A stretch of DNA of 64,000 nucleotides from DASQUK01 sp963717085. Its GTDB lineage: Bacteria; Actinomycetota; Acidimicrobiia; Acidimicrobiales; VFJN01. Location of the stretch: assembly GCA_963717085.1 (NCBI GenBank), contig CAVQVM010000022.1, positions 120,775 to 184,774 on the forward strand. Direction: 5' to 3'. Below are positions 1 to 8,613 of the stretch, one piece after another (the stretch's first letter is position 1; each line of letters starts with the position of its first letter). Both the position numbers and the translations under genes were made by a program. Under the pieces are notes generated by a model. The model was given only the letters and a program-made list of their open reading frames with translations, was not told where the DNA came from and did no database searches.

Positions 1-1782
1 GTTCCGGTGGTGGCCGAGCCCGACGCACCGCGAGGAGATCGCTGGGCCGACGGCGAGGTGGACGCGTCGGGTCGGTGGATCGTCGTCGTGCGCGAGCACC
101 ACGCCGGGGCGAGCGCGGCCGAGGTGGTCAACGAGCTGGTGGTGGTCGACGGCAACGGCGAGCTCGAGCCCCGTGCGCTGGTCAGCGGGCCCGACTTCGT
201 CTCCAACTCCCGGCTCTCGCCCGACGGCGCCCGGCTGTGCTGGCTGCAGTGGAGCCACCCGGACATGCCCTGGGACGGCACCGAGCTGATGGTGGCGTCG
301 GTCGAGTGGACCGCCACCGGCCCGCGGCTCGACAGCCCGGTGGTGGTGGCCGGGCGGCCCCACCGTGCCCCGGGCGGGACGGGCGGCGGCGAATCGGTGT
401 TCCAGCCCCGATGGCACCCGGACGGATCGCTGTGGTTCGTTTCCGACCGCACGGGCTGGGGCAACCTCTACCGCTGGGTCCCGGATGAGGCTGGCGGCGA
501 GGTCGAGCCCCGGGTCCAGATGGAGGCGGAGATCGGCGCGCCTCAGTGGGTGTTCGGCCAGTCGCGCTACGCGTTCCTGGACGACGGGCGGGTCGTGTTC
601 GCCTACCAGAGCGACGGGCTGGACCACCTGGCCGTGGAGGCGCCCAACGGTCCTGAGGCCGCGCCGGCAGGCGAGGCCGGGGCCCGAGCGGCCCGCAGCG
701 AAGCTGCAAGAGCGGGACACGCGGCGCGCCCAGCCGGCGACCTCGACGTGCCGTACACGGCGATCGCCTCGGTGGAGGCGGTGGGGGACGGTGTGGTGTT
801 CATCGGGGCTTCGGCGGTAGCCGAGCCCGCCGTGGTGCGCGTGCCGCTGCTGCCGGCGGGCGACGAGCCCGGTGGGGCCAGGGCCGGAGCACCCGAGATC
901 ATTCGCCCTCCCCGCGACCTGGGCCTGGACCCGTCCTGGTTCTCCGTGCCCGAGGCCATTGACTTCCCCACCAGCGGCGGTCGCACCGCTCACGCGCTGT
1001 TCTATCCCCCGACCAACCCGGACGCCGCCGGGCGTGAAGCAGGCGGCGACCGGCCGCCGCTACTCGTCTTCATCCACGGCGGTCCGACGGGGGCAGCCAG
1101 GCCGATGCTCCAGCTCGGCATCCAGTACTGGACCAGCCGCGGCTTCGCGGTCGTCGACGTCAACTACGGCGGCTCGAGCGGTTACGGCCGCGAGTACCTT
1201 CGCCAGCTCGACGACAACTGGGGCATCATCGATCTCGACGACTGCGTGGCCGCGGCCCGGTGGCTGGCCGACCAGGGCCGGGTCGACCCCGACCGGCTGG
1301 CGATCCGCGGGGGCTCGGCCGGTGGCTACACGACCCTGGCGGCCCTGGCGTTCCGCGACACGTTCGCCGCGGGCGCCAGCCACTTCGGGGTCGCCGACCT
1401 CGAGGCCCTGGCAACCGAGACCCACAAGTTCGAGAGCCGCTACCTCGACGGCCTGATCGGGCCGTACCCGGAGCGGCGCGACCTGTACGTGGAGCGCTCG
1501 CCGATCCACCACGTCGAGGGGATCGACCGCCCGCTCATCGTGCTCCAGGGCCTGGAGGACGAGGTCGTGCCGCCCAACCAGGCCGAGATGATCGTCGACG
1601 CCCTGCGCCGCAAGGGCGTGCCGGTCGCCTACCTGACCTTCGAGGGCGAGCAACACGGGTTCCGCCAAGCGGCCAACATCCGCCGGGCGCTCGACGCCGA
1701 GCTGTCGTTCTACGGCCAGGTCTTCGGCTTCGAGCCACCCGAGGACGAGGGCATCGAGCCCGTCACCGTCGAGAACCTCTAG
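1..1782 (+). CDS. S9-family prolyl oligopeptidase-like serine peptidase (5' end outside window)
   Basis: Cytosolic or secreted peptidase of the S9 (prolyl oligopeptidase / acylaminoacyl peptidase) group that trims short peptides. A WD/beta-propeller-like N-terminal half is followed by an alpha/beta hydrolase domain. The catalytic triad is visible: Ser in RGGSAGGY (codon 1315-1317), Asp in GLEDEVVPP (1558-1560) and His in GEQHGF (1654-1656). The frame is open to base 1 and the protein lacks roughly the first hundred residues usual for the family, so the first visible GTG (7) is probably internal. Substrate specificity cannot be read from the sequence. No operon partner is visible on the right. 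Confidence 0.9.
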   Translation, partial: VPVVAEPDAPRGDRWADGEVDASGRWIVVVREHHAGASAAEVVNELVVVDGNGELEPRALVSGPDFVSNSRLSPDGARLCWLQWSHPDMPWDGTELMVASVEWTATGPRLDSPVVVAGRPHRAPGGTGGGESVFQPRWHPDGSLWFVSDRTGWGNLYRWVPDEAGGEVEPRVQMEAEIGAPQWVFGQSRYAFLDDGRVVFAYQSDGLDHLAVEAPNGPEAAPAGEAGARAARSEAARAGHAARPAGDLDVPYTAIASVEAVGDGVVFIGASAVAEPAVVRVPLLPAGDEPGGARAGAPEIIRPPRDLGLDPSWFSVPEAIDFPTSGGRTAHALFYPPTNPDAAGREAGGDRPPLLVFIHGGPTGAARPMLQLGIQYWTSRGFAVVDVNYGGSSGYGREYLRQLDDNWGIIDLDDCVAAARWLADQGRVDPDRLAIRGGSAGGYTTLAALAFRDTFAAGASHFGVADLEALATETHKFESRYLDGLIGPYPERRDLYVERSPIHHVEGIDRPLIVLQGLEDEVVPPNQAEMIVDALRRKGVPVAYLTFEGEQHGFRQAANIRRALDAELSFYGQVFGFEPPEDEGIEPVTVENL

Positions 1783-1788
1783 GGACCT

Positions 1789-1910
1789 GAGCGGATAGGC
1801 ACGCAGTCTTCAGTCACCGTGGTCAGCGCTACCGGAGGCCGAGCGGTGTGGCCTGGGGTCACGCTGCAAATCCCGTGCTGTTCTGTGCCCACATGCGGGC
1901 CTATCCGCTC
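1789..1910. repeat. 12-bp inverted repeat flanking a gene-free stretch
   Basis: GAGCGGATAGGC at 1789-1800 is repeated exactly in inverse orientation at 1899-1910, about 100 bp apart, starting just after the peptidase stop codon. The enclosed DNA has no convincing ORF. It could be a terminator-like structure or a small mobile repeat. Confidence 0.4.
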
Positions 1911-2059
1911 GGCCTCTAACTCGACAGCCCGTAACGGCTCTGGACTCCGGCGCGGTCTATGAGGGTACGGCTGGGATGGGCGCGCCGTCGAGGCAGCGGC
2001 TGGGGAAGATCGGCCCCGCGCCCCACGACCGGGCTGGACCGCAGGAGGACCCAATCTCC

Positions 2060-2314
2060 ATGGCAGAGCAAACCCGGCAGGAGGCAGTCGATCAGGTCGC
2101 CGACAGCCTCGCCGCCGCCGTACACCTCACCCACGACCGGTGGGAGCAGATCCAGGGTGACGAGCGGATGCGTGGCGTCGTGTTCTTCGCCCGCCACTGC
2201 CTCGAGGCGCTGGACCTCGACAACCCACCGGTCGCCGACCGGGCGCTCTCCAAGATGGATGCCGCCTGGGCGCTCATCGGCGACGGCGTGGAGGCCGAGG
2301 ACGAAAAGGGCTAG
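2060..2314 (+). CDS. small hypothetical acidic protein (84 aa)
   Basis: I do not recognise this family. The ATG at 2060 is chosen because an AGGAGGA ribosome-binding site sits at 2043-2049; the open frame extends further upstream but codes for low-complexity residues. The product is predicted to be helical, acidic and soluble, with no signal peptide or membrane segment; the middle reads RMRGVVFFARHCLEALDL. It lies 67 bp before serA on the same strand. An actinobacterial accessory protein of unknown function is the most that can be said. Confidence 0.6.
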   Translation: MAEQTRQEAVDQVADSLAAAVHLTHDRWEQIQGDERMRGVVFFARHCLEALDLDNPPVADRALSKMDAAWALIGDGVEAEDEKG

Positions 2315-2381
2315 TGGGGCGATCCTCGTGCCCACCGCCGACTGAGGCCCTGGACAGTGCCCTGACTAGGGTGTTCCCGCT

Positions 2382-3944
2382 ATGGCGCGGATCCTCGTCA
2401 CCGAGCAGATCGCCGACGGCGGGCTCCAGCAGCTGCGTGATGCCGGCCACGTCGTGGACGTCCGGCTCGGCCTGGAGCCCGACGAGTTGGCTGAGGTGCT
2501 CCCCGGCGCCGCGGCGCTGATCATCCGGTCGGCCACCCAGGTGACCCGCAAGGTGCTCGAAGCCGGCACCGATCTCGTGGTCGTGGGCCGGGCGGGCATC
2601 GGCCTCGACAACGTCGACGTCGAGGCCGCTACCCAGCGTGGCGTCATGGTGGTCAACGCACCGCAATCCAACGTCCTCTCGGCCGCCGAGCACACGATGG
2701 CCCTGCTCCTGGCGCAGGCCCGCAACATTCCCCAGGCCCATTGGGCGCTCAGCGAGGGGCGCTGGGAGCGCTCGAAGTGGGAGGGCGTCGAGCTCGCCGA
2801 CAAGACGCTCGGCATCGTCGGGCTCGGCCGCATCGGCAAGCTGGTGGCCCAGCGGGCGCTGGCGTTCGGCATGCGGCTGGTGGCGTATGACCCGTTCGTG
2901 TCGGCCGAGCGCGCCCGCCAGCTCTCCGTGGAGCTGCTCCCCCTCGAGCGCCTCGTCCAGGTGGCCGACTTCGTGACCCTGCACGTGGCCAAGACGCCGG
3001 ACACCGCCGGCATGATCGGCAAGGACCTGCTGGCGCTGGCCAAGCCGGGGATCCGCATCATCAACGTTGCCCGCGGCGGCATCGTCGACGAGGCGGCCCT
3101 GGCCGAGGCGATCCGTGCCGGTCGGGTGGCCGGGGCGGCGCTGGACGTCTTCGCGGCCGAGCCGACCACCGAGTCGCCGCTGTTCGGCCTGCCGCAGGTG
3201 GTGGTCACGCCTCACCTCGGTGCCAGCACGCGCGAAGCGCAGGACAAGGCCGGCGACACGATTGCCGAGCAGGTGGCGCTGGCACTGGGCGACGAGTTCG
3301 TGCCGTTCGCGGTGAACGTGAGCGCCGCCGAGGCCTCGGAGACCGTCCGGCCGTTCCTGCCCCTGGCCGAGCGCCTGGGCGAGCTCTACAGCGGCCTGGT
3401 CGAGCGCGTGCCCGAGGTCCTCGAGGTCGAGTACGCCGGCCAGCTCGCCGACTACGACACCCGCATCCTCACCCTCTCGGTGCTCAAGGGCGTGTTCGGG
3501 CGGGTGACCGACGAGCCGGTCTCCTACGTGAACGCGCCGCGCATCGCCAGCGATCGGGGGGTCGAGGTGCGGGACACGTCGACGGCTACCGCCCATGACT
3601 ACGTCAACCTGGTGACCATCCGGGGCGGCGACCACGCCATCGGTGGCACCCTCGTCGGCCTGCGGACCGAGCCCCGGATCGTCATGCTGGACGGCCACAC
3701 GATCGACCTGCCGCCGGCCAAGAACATGCTGGTCGTTCGCAACGACGATCACCCCGGCATGATCGCCTTCGTGGCCGGAGTTTTGGCCGACGCCGGGGTC
3801 AACATCGACGACATGCACCTCGGGCGGTCGGACCGGGGCGAGGCGGCTCTCCAGGTGATCGCCACCGACGTCGCGGTGCCGCCCGAGGTCCAGAACGCCA
3901 TCCGGGCCGGCGACGGCGTCGTCTCGGTGCACGCCCTCAGCTGA
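2382..3944 (+). CDS. serA: D-3-phosphoglycerate dehydrogenase
   Basis: Catalyses NAD-dependent oxidation of 3-phosphoglycerate to 3-phosphohydroxypyruvate, the first step of serine synthesis. The 520-residue length fits the long actinobacterial type: substrate and Rossmann domains (NAD loop GLGRIGKLVAQRA, catalytic Arg in NVARGGIVDE, catalytic His in VTPHLGAST), then an intervening ASB-type domain and a C-terminal ACT domain (NDDHPGMIAFVAGVLADAGV) that normally gives serine feedback control. A TAGGGT hexamer at 2367-2372 ends 9 nt before the ATG and there is no ribosome-binding site, which suggests a leaderless mRNA. Confidence 0.95.
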   Translation: MARILVTEQIADGGLQQLRDAGHVVDVRLGLEPDELAEVLPGAAALIIRSATQVTRKVLEAGTDLVVVGRAGIGLDNVDVEAATQRGVMVVNAPQSNVLSAAEHTMALLLAQARNIPQAHWALSEGRWERSKWEGVELADKTLGIVGLGRIGKLVAQRALAFGMRLVAYDPFVSAERARQLSVELLPLERLVQVADFVTLHVAKTPDTAGMIGKDLLALAKPGIRIINVARGGIVDEAALAEAIRAGRVAGAALDVFAAEPTTESPLFGLPQVVVTPHLGASTREAQDKAGDTIAEQVALALGDEFVPFAVNVSAAEASETVRPFLPLAERLGELYSGLVERVPEVLEVEYAGQLADYDTRILTLSVLKGVFGRVTDEPVSYVNAPRIASDRGVEVRDTSTATAHDYVNLVTIRGGDHAIGGTLVGLRTEPRIVMLDGHTIDLPPAKNMLVVRNDDHPGMIAFVAGVLADAGVNIDDMHLGRSDRGEAALQVIATDVAVPPEVQNAIRAGDGVVSVHALS

Positions 3945-3977
3945 CGCGGCCCCTCGGCCCAGGCACCTCGGCGGAAT

Positions 3978-3993
3978 GCCGGCTGTGGCCGGC
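3978..3993. terminator. GC-rich hairpin between convergent genes
   Basis: GCCGGC-TGTG-GCCGGC, a perfect 6-bp stem, lies between the serA stop and the stop of the opposing gene. There is no T-run, as is common for high-GC terminators; it could serve both strands. Confidence 0.5.
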
Positions 3994-3996
3994 GGG

Positions 3997-4488
3997 TCAG
4001 CTCGTGCCGCCGCTGTCGCCGTCGCTGCCGGGATCGCTGGACGGCGCCGGCGCCTTCTTGGCCGAGGGGGCCTTCTTGGTCCCCGCCTTCTTGGCCGGCG
4101 CCTTCTTTGCCGAGGCGGATGGCGGTGCCTTGCGGGCCGCGGTCTTCTTGGCCGGCGCCTTCTTGGCTGGCGCCTTGTCCGCGGCCACCTTCTTCGCCGG
4201 CGCCTTTGCCGGCGTTGCCTTCGCCGTCGTCGCGTTGGTTGCCGGTGCCTTTGTCGTCGCGGCAGTGGCGGTCGCCGTCGTAGAGGTCGCCGCGGTGGCT
4301 GCCGGCGCCTTGGGCGCCCGGGACTCCGTCGCGACGGGCGACGTCGCAGGCTCGGACTCGGATGATGATCCAGGGCGGCGCGGCGCGGGCTCAGGCGTCG
4401 ACCGCTGCTGCCGCATGAACCGGAGCAGCGCCTGGACCGCGGCCCCGAGCAGTACCACCAGACCCACGCGGAACAGTCGGCGACTCAC
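3997..4488 (-). CDS. Lys/Ala/Pro-rich protein with N-terminal membrane segment
   Basis: An N-terminal hydrophobic stretch (VGLVVLLGAAVQALL) is followed by a long, basic, low-complexity tail made of repeats such as KKAPAKK and KAPATNATT, like the tails of histone H1-like and HupB-type proteins. It may anchor nucleic acid or cell-wall polymers near the membrane, but this is inference. The GTG at 4488 is preferred over one at 4536 because a TAGCCT -10 hexamer (minus strand, 4497-4502) lies 8 nt upstream, the leaderless geometry seen elsewhere here. Convergent with serA. Confidence 0.65.
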   Translation of the reverse strand: MSRRLFRVGLVVLLGAAVQALLRFMRQQRSTPEPAPRRPGSSSESEPATSPVATESRAPKAPAATAATSTTATATAATTKAPATNATTAKATPAKAPAKKVAADKAPAKKAPAKKTAARKAPPSASAKKAPAKKAGTKKAPSAKKAPAPSSDPGSDGDSGGTS

Positions 4489-4592
4489 GGCTCCCGAGGC
4501 TAACCCCTCGGCGACCCCCCCTCGACTGAACCACACACGAACGCGCCGACCTGCCTTGACGTCGGGCGCCGGGCTCCGGCACCATGACGTCG

Positions 4593-4628
4593 ATGCGCCT
4601 GCACACCGCCGGCCTGCTTCTTACCTGA
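4593..4628 (+). CDS. leuA leader peptide (Leu-rich, 11 aa)
   Basis: A short ORF reads MRLHTAGLLLT and ends at TGA 4626-4628; four of its 11 residues are leucine, three consecutive just before the stop. It can also be read from the in-frame ATG at 4584. A TTGACG (4556-4561) and a CACCAT (4580-4585) hexamer would place the transcript start at the ATG. Its position before hairpins and leuA marks it as the sensor of a leucine attenuator. Confidence 0.65.
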   Translation: MRLHTAGLLLT

Positions 4629-4655
4629 GACGAGCACCGCACATAGGTGCTCGTC
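4629..4655 (+). promoter_or_regulatory. leader hairpin 1 of the leuA attenuator
   Basis: GACGAGCACC, a 7-nt loop, then GGTGCTCGTC: a perfect 10-bp stem starting one base after the leader-peptide stop codon. A ribosome waiting at the Leu codons or at the stop would cover its 5' arm, so it can couple leucine supply to downstream folding. Confidence 0.6.
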
Positions 4656-4657
4656 CC

Positions 4658-4695
4658 GCCTCCTGCGCCCACCGGGCCAGGGGGCTTTTCAGTTT
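4658..4695 (+). terminator. intrinsic terminator of the leuA attenuator
   Basis: GCCTCCTG (4658-4665) pairs with CAGGGGGC (4678-4685) and encloses a further GCCC/GGGC stem. TTTT, CAG and TTTT follow at once (4686-4695). It lies before the leuA ribosome-binding site, as expected for transcription attenuation. Confidence 0.65.
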
Positions 4696-4730
4696 TCCGT
4701 GACCATCTCGTGACCAGCGAGGGAGAGACG

Positions 4731-6413
4731 ATGCCCCCCCAGCCCGTGACCCCGAAGAAGATGCCCTTCGAGAAGTACCGGCCGTTCCTCCCCCTGCCGC
4801 TCGCGCTCGCCGACCGGTCCTGGCCCAACCAGCGCATCGAGAAGGCCCCCCTGTGGTGCGCCGTCGATCTCCGTGACGGCAACCAGGCGCTCATCGATCC
4901 GATGGACCCGGCACGCAAGCGGCGCATGTTCGACGCCCTCGTACAGATGGGGTTCAAGGAGATCGAGGTCGGCTTCCCGTCGGCCAGCCAGCCCGACTTC
5001 GACTTCGTGCGCCAGCTCATCGAGGAGGACCTGGTTCCCGACGACGTCGCCGTCCAAGTGCTGACGCAGTGCCGGCCCGAGCTGATCGAACGCACCTACG
5101 AGTCGATCAAAGGCGCCCGCCAGGCGATCGTCCACTTCTACAACTCGACGTCGATGCTCCAGCGCCGGGTGGTGTTCGGCCTCGACTACGACGGCATCAC
5201 CCAGATCGCCACCGACGCCGCCCGCCTCGCCCGCAAGCTCGAGGACACGGTGCCCCGCACCCAGGTCCGGTACGAGTATTCGCCCGAGAGCTTCACCGGC
5301 ACCGAGATCGAGTACGTGGTGGAGATCTGCTCAGCGGTCATGGACGTCATCGAGCCCGAGGCCGACAAGCGCATCATCTTCAACCTGCCGGCGACCGTGG
5401 AGATGTACACGCCCAACATCTACGGCGACGTCATCGAGTACTTCCACCGCCACGTCCCGCATCGCGACCGGGTGGTGCTGTCGCTCCATCCCCACAACGA
5501 CCGGGGGACGGCCGTGGCAGCGGCCGAGTTCGGCGTCATGGCCGGCGCCGACCGGGTGGAGGGCTGCCTGTTCGGCAACGGCGAGCGCACGGGCAACGTC
5601 GACATCGTCACGCTGGCCATGAACCTGTTCAGCCAGGGCGTCGATCCCGAGCTCGACGTCAGCGACATCGATGCCCTGCGCCGGGTCGCCGAGTACTGCA
5701 ACCGGCTGCCCGTGCATCCTCGTCACCCCTACGTCGGCGATCTCGTCTACACGGCGTTCTCCGGCAGCCACCAGGACGCCATCAGGAAGGGCTTCGCCGC
5801 CCTCGGCGACGACTACGAGGAATGGGCGGTGCCCTACCTCCCGATCGACCCGAAGCACGTCGGCCGTACGTACGAGGCGGTGATCCGGGTCAACAGCCAG
5901 TCCGGCAAGGGCGGCGTCGCCTACATCATGCAGGCCGAGCACGGCTTCGACCTGCCCCGCCGCCTGCAGATCGAGTTCTCGAAGACGATCCAGGGCATCA
6001 CCGAGGACACCGGCACCGAGATCACACCGGTGCAGATGTGGGACGCCTTCGTCGCTGAGTACCTCGCCGACGACGCCCCGGTGCGACTCGTCTCGCACGA
6101 GTCCACCACCGGTGAGGATGGTTCCAAGGTCGTGGCCCAGTTGGTGGTTGACGGCCACCACCGCACCGTGAGCGGTGCGGGCAACGGGCCCATCGCCGCC
6201 TTCGTCGCCGCCCTCACGGCCGACCTCGGCTTGGACATCGACGTCGTCGACTACAGCGAGCACGCGGTCGGGGCCGGATCCGACGCCACCGCCGTGGCCT
6301 ACGTCGAGACCCAGAGCTCGGACGGGACGGTGCGTTGGGGCGTCGGCAGGGACGAGAGCATCACGACGGCGTCGTTCCGGGCGGTGGTCTCAGCCGTGAA
6401 CCGCCATCGCTGA
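4731..6413 (+). CDS. leuA: 2-isopropylmalate synthase
   Basis: Condenses acetyl-CoA with 2-oxoisovalerate to give 2-isopropylmalate, the committed step of leucine synthesis. The 560-residue product has the HMGL-like TIM barrel (DLRDGNQALIDPMDPARK near the N-terminus, metal-binding HPHNDRGT, GNGERTGNVD) and a C-terminal LeuA dimer domain where leucine feedback acts. The ATG at 4731 has an AGGGAGAG ribosome-binding site at 4720-4727; the frame is open further upstream but that part overlaps the attenuator. Regulation by the leader peptide and hairpins at 4593-4695 is likely. leuCD and leuB lie elsewhere in the window. Confidence 0.96.
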   Translation: MPPQPVTPKKMPFEKYRPFLPLPLALADRSWPNQRIEKAPLWCAVDLRDGNQALIDPMDPARKRRMFDALVQMGFKEIEVGFPSASQPDFDFVRQLIEEDLVPDDVAVQVLTQCRPELIERTYESIKGARQAIVHFYNSTSMLQRRVVFGLDYDGITQIATDAARLARKLEDTVPRTQVRYEYSPESFTGTEIEYVVEICSAVMDVIEPEADKRIIFNLPATVEMYTPNIYGDVIEYFHRHVPHRDRVVLSLHPHNDRGTAVAAAEFGVMAGADRVEGCLFGNGERTGNVDIVTLAMNLFSQGVDPELDVSDIDALRRVAEYCNRLPVHPRHPYVGDLVYTAFSGSHQDAIRKGFAALGDDYEEWAVPYLPIDPKHVGRTYEAVIRVNSQSGKGGVAYIMQAEHGFDLPRRLQIEFSKTIQGITEDTGTEITPVQMWDAFVAEYLADDAPVRLVSHESTTGEDGSKVVAQLVVDGHHRTVSGAGNGPIAAFVAALTADLGLDIDVVDYSEHAVGAGSDATAVAYVETQSSDGTVRWGVGRDESITTASFRAVVSAVNRHR

Positions 6414-6480
6414 CGCGCCGGGCGCTCGCCGCTCCGCCCACCTACCACTCAGCGCGCGTTCGTCACCACATTGTCACGTG

Positions 6481-6502
6481 TAACCGATGTCACATCCGGT
6501 TA
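6481..6502. promoter_or_regulatory. palindrome in promoter region upstream of the M1 peptidase
   Basis: TAACCG at 6481-6486 and CGGTTA at 6497-6502 form inverted arms around ATGTCACATC. The surrounding 6465-6510 is notably AT-richer than its neighbourhood and holds TTGTCA and TTAAGGT elements. It is an operator or promoter candidate; the regulator is unknown. The rest of 6414-6692 holds nothing else I can support. Confidence 0.35.
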
Positions 6503-6692
6503 AGGTTCGGACGCCCAAATGACCGCAGCGAACGCCGAGCAGGTGCCTCGGGCCTGGGCCGGGTACCTGTGACGGGTCCCTCCCGCCGGCGATCTCCAAG
6601 ATCGTCGACGGGAGGGCGGTCGCTACCAGGCAGTGGGCTGCGGGCGGCGCGGATCCGGTCCGTCTCTGGCGGTGTGTCATCCTGCGGGCTGC

Positions 6693-8150
6693 GTGGACCG
6701 CCGCCGCCTGATCATCGCCGTCGGAGCCTCGCTGTCGATCACGGCGGTGGTGGCGGCCACGGTGATCACCGCACGGGACGGATCGACCGCGTCGTCGGCC
6801 GCCTCCACCGCCACTACGACGACCACCACCGCGGCTCCGGCCGGGCGGGCGGGGGCCGACGGCGTCGGCGACCCCTACTTTCCCGACGCCGGCAACGGCG
6901 GCTACGACGTCGACCACTACGTACTCGAGCTCACGTGGGACCCGACCCGCCAGCACCTCGAGGGCACCACCACCATCCGCGCCGTCGCCACCGAGGCGCT
7001 GGCCAGCTTCTCCCTGGACCTGATCGGGCTGGATGTCACGGCGGTCGACGTCGACGACGGCCCGGCGCGTTGGGAGCGCCCCGACGATCACGAGCTCGTC
7101 GTGACGCCTGCCCGCACGCTGCCGGCGGAGGCGACGTTCACGACCGTGGTCCGCTACGACGGCACGCCTGCGCCCATCGCCGGTCCCGCGCCGCTCGAGC
7201 CCGGGTTCAGGACCGACGGGCGCGAGGTGTACGTGGCGTCCGAGCCCAACGGCGCCGCCACGTTCTTCCCCTCCAACGACCACCCCACCGACAAGGCCAC
7301 GTACGAGATCCGCGTGACGGTCCCCGATGACCTGGACGTGGCGGCCAACGGGTTGCTGCGGGAGACGATCCCGGACGCCGGCGTCGGTACCGAGACCTGG
7401 GTCTTCGAGGCCCCGGATCTCATGGCCACCTACCTGGTGCAGGTCGTGGTCGGCAACCTCCGCGTCGAGCAGCTGACGGGCCCCGCCGGGCTCCCGATCC
7501 GCAACGTGTACGACGCTGACGCGGGGGACGGTGTGCGGGCCGCCTTCGAACCGCAGGGCGAGATGATCGGCTTCTTCGACGACCTGTTCGGACCCTTCCC
7601 CTTCGCGACGTACGGGGCCGTGGTCGTCGACGAGGACCTGGGGTTCGCCCTCGAGACCCAAACCCTGTCGCTGTTCGGGACCGACGTGGCGGGGGAGCCT
7701 GTCGTCGCCCACGAGCTGGCGCACCAGTGGTTCGGTGACCACGTCAGCGTCGCAAGCTGGGCGGACATCTGGCTCAACGAGGGGTTCGCCACCTATGCCC
7801 AGTGGCTCTGGTCCGAGCACCGGGGCGCGGGCACCGTCGACGAGATGGCGCTGGCGTCGGCCCGCACCCCGGGGCTCGACGTGCCGCCCGCGGACCCCGG
7901 GCCAGACCAGCTGTTCCACGCCACCGTGTACCTGCGGGGCGCGCTCACCCTGCACGTGCTCCGGCACGAGTTGGGCGACGATGCTTTCTTCGAGGTGCTG
8001 CGCACCTGGGTCGACCGCTACGGCGGTGCGTCGGCCACGTCGGCCGACTTCGAGGCCCTCGCCGGAGAGGTCAGCGGCCGCGACCTGCGCCCCCTGTTCG
8101 ACGCGTGGCTGCGCGCCCCGGGCCTCCCGGCCCTCGCGGACTGGCTTTGA
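6693..8150 (+). CDS. secreted M1-family zinc metallopeptidase
   Basis: Aminopeptidase-N-like enzyme. The zinc site is complete: HELAHQWFGDH supplies two His and the catalytic Glu, and NEGFAT the third ligand. The usual GAMEN substrate motif is replaced by GFALETQT, as in a bacterial M1 subgroup. The N-terminus has RRR followed by a hydrophobic segment and then a Thr/Ser/Ala-rich linker, so export with membrane anchoring is likely. GTG 6693 is chosen because it puts the signal sequence at the very N-terminus; an upstream start at 6633 would add a Cys-rich unrelated stretch. At 485 residues it lacks the C-terminal ERAP-like domain of long family members. Confidence 0.85.
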   Translation: MDRRRLIIAVGASLSITAVVAATVITARDGSTASSAASTATTTTTTAAPAGRAGADGVGDPYFPDAGNGGYDVDHYVLELTWDPTRQHLEGTTTIRAVATEALASFSLDLIGLDVTAVDVDDGPARWERPDDHELVVTPARTLPAEATFTTVVRYDGTPAPIAGPAPLEPGFRTDGREVYVASEPNGAATFFPSNDHPTDKATYEIRVTVPDDLDVAANGLLRETIPDAGVGTETWVFEAPDLMATYLVQVVVGNLRVEQLTGPAGLPIRNVYDADAGDGVRAAFEPQGEMIGFFDDLFGPFPFATYGAVVVDEDLGFALETQTLSLFGTDVAGEPVVAHELAHQWFGDHVSVASWADIWLNEGFATYAQWLWSEHRGAGTVDEMALASARTPGLDVPPADPGPDQLFHATVYLRGALTLHVLRHELGDDAFFEVLRTWVDRYGGASATSADFEALAGEVSGRDLRPLFDAWLRAPGLPALADWL

Positions 8151-8231
8151 CGGCCGACGTGTGCGTGCAACGGTCCACTAGTGTCCCGGCGGGCCGGGCC
8201 AGCATCGGGTGGCTAGATCCAGGAGAGCTTC

Positions 8232-8552
8232 GTGAGTGAGCAGGCAAGCCTCGAGATCGTCGAACGGTCCGGTCGCATCGCTGCGGCCCGGCTGGCCGGG
8301 GACCTCGACATCGTGACCTCCGAGAGCGTGAAGCGCGAGCTCGCAGGGCTGGTCGACGCCGGCCACGACTCGCTGGTGCTCGACCTCTCGAATGTGGGTT
8401 TTGTCGACTCCAGCGGACTCGGCGCGCTTGTGGCCCTGCACCGGCATGCCGAGTCCCAGGGCGGACGGTTCTCGGTCCGGGCCGTGCCCCCGCAGGTGCA
8501 GCGCCTGTTCGCCATCACCCGCCTGGATGACCTCCTCGCCGTCGAGGCCTAG
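8232..8552 (+). CDS. STAS-domain anti-sigma factor antagonist
   Basis: RsbV/SpoIIAA-type protein (106 aa). It frees a sigma factor by binding its anti-sigma kinase when dephosphorylated. The phosphorylatable serine lies in VDSSGLGALVALH, the family hallmark. The GTG start has AGGAGAG at 8220-8226. It is convergent with the sigma gene at 8614-9372, whose anti-sigma factor is the next gene on, so the three belong together functionally although not in one operon. Confidence 0.9.
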   Translation: MSEQASLEIVERSGRIAAARLAGDLDIVTSESVKRELAGLVDAGHDSLVLDLSNVGFVDSSGLGALVALHRHAESQGGRFSVRAVPPQVQRLFAITRLDDLLAVEA

Positions 8553-8563
8553 CCCCCCGCACT

Positions 8564-8605
8564 CTTTGAAGAAAAACGGGGTCAGAGGCCCGAAAATCTT
8601 CAAAG
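8564..8605. terminator. two-tier inverted repeat between convergent STAS and sigma genes
   Basis: CTTTGAAGA (8564-8572) and TCTTCAAAG (8597-8605) form a perfect outer stem. Inside, AAAA faces AAAA, then CGGG (8577-8580) pairs with CCCG (8589-8592). This can terminate both genes. The inner GGGGTCAGAGG core resembles REP-type repeats seen in other genomes. Confidence 0.55.
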
Positions 8606-8613
8606 TCGTCGTG

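Noticed and set aside
2274..3932. Long antisense frame (552 codons) opposite serA
   Set aside because: It mirrors the codon pattern of serA in high-GC DNA, is rich in His/Gly/Val/Asp as such shadows are, and matches no family.
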